A stretch of DNA of 5,636 nt, from positions 1 through 5,636 of the forward strand of contig QHPN01000088.1 in the NCBI GenBank assembly GCA_003219115.1, written 5' to 3'. Shown one piece after another: positions 1 to 5,309 of this stretch. The notes under the pieces are model-generated. The model ran no database searches. It was not told the DNA's origin and was given only the letters and a program-made list of their open reading frames with translations. This DNA is from Verrucomicrobiota bacterium. GTDB lineage: Bacteria; Verrucomicrobiota; Verrucomicrobiia; Chthoniobacterales; UBA10450. Within the stretch, counting starts at the first letter, position 1. Every line of letters starts with the position of its first letter. Made by a program: the position numbers and the translations under genes.

Positions 1-129
1 CAGGTTCTGGAAGTCTCCGTCGAGGCCAGCGGAAACCGGGCCAAGGTATCGATCGAACGAAATACCGGTCTGGCGCCGAACGAAGTCGCACAGGCCGCGG
101 CCAATCTAGGATCTCTGCGGGTTGCCTGA
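1..129 (+). CDS. C-terminal end of an Hsp70-like protein (5' part outside the window)
   Basis: An open frame enters from the left edge and stops at TGA 127-129, giving 42 visible residues. The stretch LEVSVEAS-GNRAKVSIERNTGL-x3-EV has the layout of the last beta strands of an Hsp70 substrate-binding domain, where family members typically read 'GxLxVxAxDxxTGKxxxIxIxxxxGLSxxEI'. The protein ends about 19 residues after the GL, so the ~100-residue helical lid of DnaK is missing. This is therefore probably a lidless Hsp70-family protein rather than the housekeeping DnaK. Its stop overlaps the start of the next gene, which begins with a J-like domain; that is the partner expected for an Hsp70 and supports the call. 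The ATPase domain cannot be seen. The assignment rests on a short, remembered family pattern, so an unrelated beta-rich protein is possible. Confidence 0.5.
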   Translation, partial: QVLEVSVEASGNRAKVSIERNTGLAPNEVAQAAANLGSLRVA

Positions 130-131
130 TG
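127..131 (+). promoter_or_regulatory. TGATG stop/start overlap (translational coupling)
   Basis: The TGA of the Hsp70-like gene (127-129) shares its A with the ATG (129-131) of the following gene. No purine-rich Shine-Dalgarno sequence lies in the 15 bases before this ATG, so re-initiation by ribosomes finishing the upstream gene is the likely way the second gene is translated. The overlap also supports this ATG as the true start. Confidence 0.7.
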
Positions 132-1784
132 GTGAAATGCGAAGTTGTATTTCCAGCCCCCCTTCCCGACGATCCCCACAAATGGGATGGTTGGAGCAAG
201 TATAAGTCTGTCAATCCCTACGAGCGTCTCTGTCTTGACTCTCAGCAGAATCCGACCAACGAGCTGATCGAAGAGCATTGCCGTGAGCTCTTGCGGTGGT
301 GGCAGAAAAAGCTTCCGCTGAAAAATCAGCCGAGCAATCCCGTTGCTCAACTCCTCCGTGCCGGCCTCGATGAGTCCTCCAAATACCTGACCGAAGCGCG
401 AATTGAACTGCTCGATCCAGAGCGGCGCAAAAAGGTTGACGCGGTTCTGGCCGCGGAAAAGGAGCAACAGGCGATCGCAGAATTTAACAAGTTTTTCGCC
501 TTCTCAATAGCCGACGGCGGGCTTCGACCGGAGGAGGAGAAGGCGCTGATAGGTTTCGGTGCCGACCACGGTCTGTCCGAAGAGAAAATCCTTCAGTTTA
601 TTGAGGAAAAATTAAAGGAGACTGGCGTCAAGCGGATCGTTCCCGAGCCGGAAGTAAAAACGGAAACGGTGGTGGCAGTCGCTCCTGCTGACGCCAAATC
701 AGAATTCCTCCGCGTCTTGCAGCTGAGTGCCCTGGATAGCGAGTCGATGACTGACGATCAGCGCGATGCCTTGATCAACATCGCAGAAAATTCCGGGCTC
801 GATCCGGGTGATGCCGAGGACTTGGTGGATGACTATCTTGAAGAAATCGATCGGAAGCAGATTGCCGAGATTACAAAAGGAAAGGCCAAAGGCCCGGCAG
901 CGATAGCGCGGAATGGGAACACCGCTGTCAAAGTTGCGCCAAAGGTCGGGACAAAGGCGGCGGCCAAGTTCAAAGTCCTCGAAGAGTCGTCTCCGGTGAC
1001 AATGCCGCGGGGACCTGCATTATCCCCCGAGCAAGAGCGGAAGCGCTACCCCAACCACACCAATTCACTCGGCGGGCAGATGCTCCTCATTCCGTCGGGC
1101 GAATTCATCATGGGCAATCCGTTTCCCGGCGCACCTCCCAACGAAACACCGCATTTTCGTGCGAGTATTACTCGATTTTATATGTCGCGGTTTCCGATTA
1201 CTAATGCTCATTTCGAGGCCTTCGATCCGTCTCACAAAAGTAAGCGTGCGCCAGCCGCCGGGGATCGTCACCCCGTCGTTTATGTCAGCAGCCTCGACGC
1301 GATGAAATTTTGCCAGTGGCTCAGCATGCGCGAGCGCAAGAAATATCGACTGCCGACAGAAGCGGAATGGGAATACGCTGCGAAGGGGACAGACGGACGT
1401 AGATATCCGTGGGGCAATTTCGATAAACGCGGCGATCTCGCGAATTTCGCCGACAAAAACACTTCCTTCGCCTGGAGCGATCGTCAAGTCGACGACGGCT
1501 ACGCGGAAAGTTCGCCAGTTGGTTCTTTTCCCCGCGGTGTCAGTCCATTTGGGATCGAGGACATGGCGGGAAATGTCTGGGAATGGTGTGGCGATTTTTT
1601 CGAGTCATACAAACCAACCTCCAAGATAGATCCCCGCGGACCGACTAATGGTACCAAACGGGTATATCGCGGGGGAAGTTGGAAGTCGCGCTACGCCAGT
1701 TTGCGGACAACTGCGCGGAGCGCAAACCTGCCAAACTTCTCTTGCAACGATCTTGGCTTCAGGATCGTCTGCGAGTGCGAATAG
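129..1784 (+). CDS. J-like / tandem helical module / FGE-fold (SUMF1-like) protein
   Basis: 551 residues in four parts. Residues 28-108 resemble a divergent J domain: NPYERL at the front, a helix ELIEEHCRELLRWW, and an ending LTEARIELLDPERRKKVDAVL like the helix III/IV end of DnaJ. The HPD tripeptide is absent; the matching loop reads KKLPLKNQ. Similar J-like modules precede kinases and other domains in Planctomycetes and relatives. Residues 118-166 and 192-240 are two copies of one acidic helical module. Residues 242-305 form a Lys/Ala-rich linker. Residues 315-549 are an FGE-sulfatase fold, with GGQMLLIPSGEFIMG, YRLPTEAEWEYAAKG, YPWG, MAGNVWEW, RGGSW and DLGFRIV. Between GGSW and TAR, where FGE carries its two active cysteines (Cys336/Cys341 in the human enzyme), this protein reads KSRYASLRT, so sulfatase-activating activity is unlikely and a binding or structural role is inferred. 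No signal peptide or membrane segment is visible, so it is probably cytoplasmic. It follows an Hsp70-like gene with a one-base overlap. The exact function is unknown. Confidence 0.88.
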   Translation: MVKCEVVFPAPLPDDPHKWDGWSKYKSVNPYERLCLDSQQNPTNELIEEHCRELLRWWQKKLPLKNQPSNPVAQLLRAGLDESSKYLTEARIELLDPERRKKVDAVLAAEKEQQAIAEFNKFFAFSIADGGLRPEEEKALIGFGADHGLSEEKILQFIEEKLKETGVKRIVPEPEVKTETVVAVAPADAKSEFLRVLQLSALDSESMTDDQRDALINIAENSGLDPGDAEDLVDDYLEEIDRKQIAEITKGKAKGPAAIARNGNTAVKVAPKVGTKAAAKFKVLEESSPVTMPRGPALSPEQERKRYPNHTNSLGGQMLLIPSGEFIMGNPFPGAPPNETPHFRASITRFYMSRFPITNAHFEAFDPSHKSKRAPAAGDRHPVVYVSSLDAMKFCQWLSMRERKKYRLPTEAEWEYAAKGTDGRRYPWGNFDKRGDLANFADKNTSFAWSDRQVDDGYAESSPVGSFPRGVSPFGIEDMAGNVWEWCGDFFESYKPTSKIDPRGPTNGTKRVYRGGSWKSRYASLRTTARSANLPNFSCNDLGFRIVCECE

Positions 1785-1791
1785 CGTCCTC

Positions 1792-1851
1792 GGCACGTTA
1801 AATCGCGAGACGCCTTCTTCCGTCTTAACGATTTAACGATTTTGACGTGCC
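1792..1851. terminator. Hairpin between convergent genes, probable transcription terminator
   Basis: CGTTAAATCG (1796-1805) is perfectly complementary to CGATTTAACG (1829-1838). An inner stem AGACG/CGTCT (1808-1812/1821-1825) closes an 8-base loop. An alternative pairing joins GGCACGT (1792-1798) with ACGTGCC (1845-1851). On the plus strand the hairpin is followed only by TTTT at 1840-1843, a weak U-tract, so it is better placed to end the FGE-like transcript than the rpsU transcript. The right arm contains a perfect tandem copy of TTAACGAT (1825-1832 and 1833-1840). It sits in the 74-bp gap where two genes converge, the usual place for a bidirectional terminator. Confidence 0.55.
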
Positions 1852-1858
1852 CCAAGGC

Positions 1859-2053
1859 TCAGGGAGTAAAGCGAAACTTCGTCCGACCGCGTTTGGCGTT
1901 GGCCTTAGCTTTGCGGCGGCTCTTTTGCGACGGTGTTTCAAACGCCCGCAAGCGTCGCACTTCATCGAGGATGCCTTCCGCGTCCAACTTGCTTTTCAGC
2001 CGCTTGAGCGCGCGATCCACTGGTTCGCCTTTTCGAACAATGACTTCTGGCAT
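1859..2053 (-). CDS. rpsU: 30S ribosomal protein bS21
   Basis: 64 residues, MPEVIVRKGEPVDRALKRLK then a basic tail ending KFRFTP. The pattern VxVRKGEPxDRALKRLK, followed by an R-R-x-R-AFETPSQKSRRK stretch, is diagnostic of bS21, a small basic protein of the 30S subunit near the 3' end of 16S rRNA and involved in initiation. The length fits the family (E. coli has about 71 residues). The frame is open upstream to a GTG at 2125, but ATG at 2053 is chosen because the family begins with this MxEVxVRKGE motif and a GAGGTG Shine-Dalgarno sequence lies 5 bases ahead. It is on the same strand as secDF but 380 bp away, with its own promoter-like sequence, so it is probably a separate transcript. Confidence 0.95.
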   Translation of the reverse strand: MPEVIVRKGEPVDRALKRLKSKLDAEGILDEVRRLRAFETPSQKSRRKAKANAKRGRTKFRFTP

Positions 2054-2058
2054 CAATT

Positions 2059-2064
2059 CACCTC
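2059..2064 (-). promoter_or_regulatory. Strong ribosome-binding site of rpsU
   Basis: On the minus strand GAGGTG lies 5 bases before the rpsU ATG and pairs perfectly with the CACCUC of the 16S 3' end. It fixes the start at 2053. It is the only clear Shine-Dalgarno sequence among the four gene starts in this window. Confidence 0.8.
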
Positions 2065-2105
2065 GATTCCGAAAAAATTCGCCCATTCCACGGCTGGGCA
2101 ACGCC

Positions 2106-2135
2106 AATTTACTCCGGTCGTCCACACCCCGTCAA
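2106..2135 (-). promoter_or_regulatory. Probable sigma-70-type promoter of rpsU
   Basis: On the minus strand a TTGACG -35 box (2130-2135) is followed after 18 bases by TAAATT (2106-2111, four of six matches to TATAAT). Transcription would start near 2099, leaving a leader of about 45 bases before rpsU. An inverted repeat CACCCC/GGGGTG (2125-2130 and 2146-2151) overlaps the -35 box. The boxes were found by eye, so the call is moderate. Confidence 0.45.
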
Positions 2136-2168
2136 ATCCCACGAAGGGGTGGCCTCGGTGCCCTATTC

Positions 2169-2407
2169 TAACCGCGGATTACGCGGATAAAGCGGATGAG
2201 GAAAAAGGCCAGCCGCGTCGGCTGCAGCGCAGGGACCTCCCGAGTGGCGGTGATTACGCAAAGTATCTTGTGTGATCAATCAATGACCTTGGGTTGAGGT
2301 CCCTCGGTCGTTGGGCAACAACCTCGGGATGACGGTTGTGAACGTCTCGAATGGATTGGCGGACGCCTCAGAAATACATCTGAGTTCATCAGCGTAATCC
2401 GCGATTA
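2169..2407. repeat. ~240-bp intergenic element with terminal inverted repeats (MITE-like)
   Basis: The 380-bp spacer between rpsU and secDF contains two 20-base arms, 2169-2188 and 2388-2407, which are inverted copies matching at 18 of 20 positions around the core CGCGGATTACGC. Inside are further inverted pairs: AGGGACCTC (2231-2239) with GAGGTCCCT (2296-2304), ACAACC (2318-2323) with GGTTGT (2334-2339), and CTCAGA (2367-2372) with TCTGAG (2379-2384). No protein is encoded. Nested symmetry and small size suggest a non-autonomous mobile or dispersed repeat, or a long structured RNA. No clear target-site duplication flanks the arms. The rest of the spacer holds the rpsU promoter and leader (2054-2135) and about 26 unremarkable bases before the secDF stop. 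Confidence 0.45.
2174..2200 (+). repeat. Three tandem copies of a GCGGATnnn nonamer
   Basis: GCGGATTAC, GCGGATAAA and GCGGATGAG follow one another without a gap (2174-2182, 2183-2191, 2192-2200). The array overlaps the left terminal repeat of the surrounding element. Its core GCGGAT is the reverse complement of ATCCGC, the core of the heptamer array upstream of secDF. Confidence 0.6.
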
Positions 2408-2433
2408 AACCCTTGTCCCCGCTCGGGTCGAAG

Positions 2434-4776
2434 CTAGCTCGCGGTCGCCGGTTTGGTCTGTTTGGAAATGATTTCGCGTTGGAGAGTGGTTTTGCCCCCA
2501 CCGCGGGCGCGGGTCCACCAAAGCACAATCGGCGAGGCGATAAAGATAGAGGAATAGGTCCCGACGACTACGCCAATGATGATCGCGAGCGAGAAATCCC
2601 GCAGCACGGCGCCGCCAAAGAAGAACAAGCACAAAATCGGAATCAACGTGACGGTGCAGGTAAGAATGGTGCGGCTTAGCGTCTGATTGATGCTTTCGTT
2701 CATGATCTGTTCGATCGAGCCTTTGCGTCCGCTGGCCAGACCTTCACGAATCCGGTCATAAACCACGATGGTGTCGTTAATGGAGTAGCCGGCAATGGTG
2801 AGCACGGCGCCGACCATGGTGAGCGTAAGTTCGCGGTGCAACAGCGAGAACACTCCCACCGTAATCAAAACGTCGTGCAACAGCGCGACAATCGCACCCA
2901 CGGCAAAAGACAGCTCGAAGCGCAAGGTGACGAAAATCAAGATGCCGAGGATGCCGAGTCCTAGCGCGATCAGGGAACTGCGTGCCAACTCGCCGCCAAC
3001 AAGCGCTCCGACCCGCTCGGCCCCTTCCACCTTAAACTGCGCCTGTGGCATTACGGTCATGATCTGCTTTTCGACTTGATCGCTGGTGTGCAACGGCGTG
3101 CGCACCGTGATGTAATTTTTACCGGCTTGGTTGGACTCCTGAATGGATGCGTCCGCTAGATTTATTGGTGCCAAAGCAGTCCGCACCTGCCCGACATCGA
3201 TAGCCTGGGGCGAGCTCAGGGTGATGAGATCGCCGCCGCGAAAATCTACCCCGAAATTCTTTTCCCCGCGAACGTAAAACGAAGTTGCGCCTGCAATGAT
3301 CAAGGCGAGCGAGCACATGCAAGCCAGGAAACCTTTGCCGAGAAAATCGATATTCTGCGCTGAAATAAGGTGCAGCATCGAGACCTTTTTCAATCGGCTA
3401 TTATCGACGAGGGCTTCAAAGATGTTGCGCCCGACGATGAGCGCGGTGAAGAGGGAGGCCAGGATTCCGAGCGTGAGCGAAATGGCAAACCCCTTGATCG
3501 GACCAGTTGCTCGCCAGAACAAAATCACCGCCGTGATCAGCGTAGTGACGTTGGCGTCAAAGATCGAACTAAACGCCTTTCCGTAGGCGGCTTCAATCGC
3601 AACCCTGAGCGACTTCCCAAGTGCGAGTTCTTCCCGCAATCGCTCATAGACCAAGACACTGGCATCGACTGCGAGACCAATGGTCAAAATAATTCCAGCA
3701 ATGCCTGGCAAGGTCAGCACAAAATGGAACATGGTGAGCGCCCCGATGAGCAACACGATGTTTACTAGTAGCGCCAGGCAGGCGATAAGACCGGGAATCC
3801 GATAGTAAAGGGCCACACACACCAGCGTAATCGCCAGCCCGACCAAACCAGCGAGAATGCTCGCGCGAATAGAATCCGCACCGAGTGTCGGCGACACGCT
3901 TCGTTCTTCCTCGATGCTCACCGGGGTTTGCAGCGGGTTCTCAAGCACACTGGCAAGTCCGCGCGCTTCTTTTTCGCCGAAATGACCAGTGATGACGGCA
4001 TCACCACCGTAAATCGCATCGCGAATCACCGGCGCGGATTGAATAATTCCGTCCAGGACGATGGCAAAACGATGACCTTTGTATTGCTCGGTGATTTGGC
4101 CGAATTTTTTTGCTCCCTCGCCATCGAATTTCAACTGTACCGTCCACCCTTCGTTGCCGTAAAAGGCGTGCGATTCACTTACCCGATCGCCGCCAAGGTC
4201 CGCCTTCTTTTTTACCAGCAGACGCTCAGTCGTTGCATTTTCGTTCTCGTCGGCGGCGTGCTTGTAGTTCTCGATTTTGTATTCCGGCGGAACAACATCA
4301 GTGCCCTTGTCAATTGCGCCCAATCGTTCGCCATTGTCGGGATAGACCAGACGGAACTCGAGTTTGGCCACGCGCGACAGCTGACCGCGTGCTTCCTGAA
4401 TCTTCGCCGTATCCAGTCCCGGAATCTGAACTAAAATTCGATCCTGGCCGACGGGACTGATGATTGGCTCGCCGCCGCCGAAGTAATCAACGCGTTTGCG
4501 GATAACCTCGACCGCCTGATCCAGTAAGCCGGGCGTAATCGGCTTGTCCTTGTCGAGCTGTTGGAGCTTAATCAAAAACGAGGTGCCGCCTTTGATATCG
4601 AGCCCAAGGGCAATCTTCTTCTCTGGCGGCCAGATGGTAGCGATACTGAATGCCACCAGCATCGCCGCCAGGAAAAGAGCGAGCAGGTGCTTTCGCAGTC
4701 CGGAATCCGTCGCGAAATACCAACCGAAAAGGACGAGCAACAACAACCCGGCAAAAAATGTAAGGGCGGGATTCAT
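2434..4776 (-). CDS. secDF: Fused protein translocase subunit SecDF
   Basis: 780 residues joining SecD and SecF. It is an inner-membrane RND-type auxiliary of SecYEG that uses the proton gradient to pull preproteins across the membrane. SecD part: LGLDIKGGTSFLIKL (57-71), a large periplasmic P1 region (~75-285), EERSVSPTLGADSI (290-303), then five membrane segments including GIILTIGLAVDASVLVYERLR (361-381) with the conserved Asp371. SecF part: a membrane segment ~481-500, NFGVDFRGGDLITL (507-520), a smaller periplasmic domain to ~595, and membrane segments to ~752 including IAGYSINDTIVVYDRIRE (661-678) with Asp668, equivalent to the proton-pathway Asp of SecF. Two hydrophobic stretches (5-22 and 29-49) precede P1, where SecD normally has one. 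No Shine-Dalgarno sequence precedes ATG 4776; a heptamer repeat abuts it. yajC is 87 bp upstream, the usual order. The gene appears intact. Confidence 0.96.
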   Translation of the reverse strand: MNPALTFFAGLLLLVLFGWYFATDSGLRKHLLALFLAAMLVAFSIATIWPPEKKIALGLDIKGGTSFLIKLQQLDKDKPITPGLLDQAVEVIRKRVDYFGGGEPIISPVGQDRILVQIPGLDTAKIQEARGQLSRVAKLEFRLVYPDNGERLGAIDKGTDVVPPEYKIENYKHAADENENATTERLLVKKKADLGGDRVSESHAFYGNEGWTVQLKFDGEGAKKFGQITEQYKGHRFAIVLDGIIQSAPVIRDAIYGGDAVITGHFGEKEARGLASVLENPLQTPVSIEEERSVSPTLGADSIRASILAGLVGLAITLVCVALYYRIPGLIACLALLVNIVLLIGALTMFHFVLTLPGIAGIILTIGLAVDASVLVYERLREELALGKSLRVAIEAAYGKAFSSIFDANVTTLITAVILFWRATGPIKGFAISLTLGILASLFTALIVGRNIFEALVDNSRLKKVSMLHLISAQNIDFLGKGFLACMCSLALIIAGATSFYVRGEKNFGVDFRGGDLITLSSPQAIDVGQVRTALAPINLADASIQESNQAGKNYITVRTPLHTSDQVEKQIMTVMPQAQFKVEGAERVGALVGGELARSSLIALGLGILGILIFVTLRFELSFAVGAIVALLHDVLITVGVFSLLHRELTLTMVGAVLTIAGYSINDTIVVYDRIREGLASGRKGSIEQIMNESINQTLSRTILTCTVTLIPILCLFFFGGAVLRDFSLAIIIGVVVGTYSSIFIASPIVLWWTRARGGGKTTLQREIISKQTKPATAS

Positions 4777-4810
4777 CTGAATTGCGGATTGGGAATTGCG
4801 GATTTCGGAT
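4777..4810 (-). repeat. Heptamer array ATCCGCA abutting the secDF start codon
   Basis: Read on the minus strand, the bases just before the secDF ATG are atccgaa, atccgca, attccca, atccgca and a final attcag (4804-4810, 4797-4803, 4790-4796, 4783-4789, 4777-4782). That is five near-identical units with a strict 7-base period. The array occupies the whole ribosome-binding region and contains no Shine-Dalgarno-like purine run. Confidence 0.7.
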
Positions 4811-4842
4811 CGTCAGCGTCGCTCATTACTTGCACGTCATTG

Positions 4843-4874
4843 CTCCACGACTCCAACACTCCATTACTCCGCTG
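4843..4874 (+). repeat. Octamer array CTCCAnnA across the yajC stop codon
   Basis: CTCCACGA, CTCCAACA, CTCCATTA and CTCCGCTG follow one another at 4843-4850, 4851-4858, 4859-4866 and 4867-4874. On the minus strand the units end in GGAG. The third unit includes the TAA stop of yajC (4864-4866) and the fourth lies inside its last codons. Confidence 0.6.
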
Positions 4875-5193
4875 ACTTAAGCACACTCGCGACCGCCGAT
4901 TTTTCCATCTCGATTTTCACGTTATCGGCAACTTTCACAATCACGGTCGAATCCTTCACATTGGCAATGAGGCCATGAATGCCGGAGCTGGTGACCACAC
5001 GATCGCCGGTTTTCAGCGCCTTGATTAGTTGTTGCTGCTGCTTTTGCCGCTGACTCTGTGGGCGAATCAAAATGAAATAGAAGATGATCAGGAAAAAGAT
5101 GAGCGGCACGAAAAGATTGAATCCGCCTCCTGAACTGGTGGCCCCGCCGGGCGATCCGGTCTGCGCTTGAGCGATTAGTACGAGCGGTGTCAT
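4864..5193 (-). CDS. yajC: Preprotein translocase subunit YajC
   Basis: 109 residues. A short N-terminal stretch and a Gly/Ser-rich segment (13-24) lead into one membrane helix (27-43, LFVPLIFFLIIFYFILI). This is followed at once by RPQSQRQKQQQQ (44-55), matching the RPQxKR motif of the family, then by a small cytoplasmic domain with LKTGDRVVTSSGIHG (60-74), the usual 'GDxVxTxxGxxG' signature. The size matches E. coli YajC (110 residues). YajC joins SecDF and SecYEG/YidC in the holo-translocon, and its position between tgt and secDF is the standard arrangement. ATG at 5193 is chosen; an in-frame TTG lies directly before it (5194-5196) but is a less likely start. No Shine-Dalgarno sequence is visible. 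The 3' end merges into an octamer repeat. Confidence 0.94.
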   Translation of the reverse strand: MTPLVLIAQAQTGSPGGATSSGGGFNLFVPLIFFLIIFYFILIRPQSQRQKQQQQLIKALKTGDRVVTSSGIHGLIANVKDSTVIVKVADNVKIEMEKSAVASVLKSAE

Positions 5194-5309
5194 CAAGGGA
5201 GTCGGAGCTTAAGCCTGCTCTCGTCACCTGCAATTTTTTAGTTACGGGGACCCAACCCATTCTGCGCCAGGGTCGGAGAGACGCCTTGCCCCGCGTCCCC
5301 GGAGGCTCG
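5194..5309. other. tgt-yajC spacer with weak inverted repeats
   Basis: 116 bp without a gene. GTCCCCG (5295-5301) and CGGGGAC (5245-5251) are inverted copies 43 bases apart, and GACCC/GGGTC (5249-5253/5270-5274) could form a smaller hairpin. On the minus strand these are followed by an A-run, not a U-tract, so they do not look like a terminator. yajC may therefore be read through from tgt. No convincing promoter was found. Confidence 0.3.

Noticed and set aside
1065..1487. Open frame on the minus strand inside the FGE-like gene
   Set aside because: It lies wholly within a well-supported gene, shows no recognisable motif, and is explained as an antisense shadow.
1671..1775. Variable region of a diversity-generating retroelement in the FGE fold
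   Set aside because: Such elements diversify this fold near its C-terminus, but no template repeat of this stretch and no reverse transcriptase occur in the window.
2054..2125. N-terminal extension of rpsU from a GTG at 2125
   Set aside because: bS21 proteins begin at the MPEV-type start, the strong Shine-Dalgarno lies just before ATG 2053, and the putative -10 box overlaps the extension.
1847..2275. Plus-strand frames across rpsU and its upstream region
   Set aside because: They are antisense to bS21 and run into the repeat element. No motif or plausible ribosome-binding site was seen.
3928..4434. Long plus-strand open frame antisense to secDF
   Set aside because: The minus-strand frame carries all SecD motifs here. 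The plus-strand translation has no family-like pattern.
4777..4874. CRISPR-like array in the yajC-secDF spacer
   Set aside because: The units are 7 and 8 bases long and contiguous, with no spacers of CRISPR size.
5245..5301. Rho-independent terminator between tgt and yajC
   Set aside because: The inverted copies are 43 bases apart and no U-tract follows on the minus strand. tgt-yajC-secDF are usually co-transcribed.
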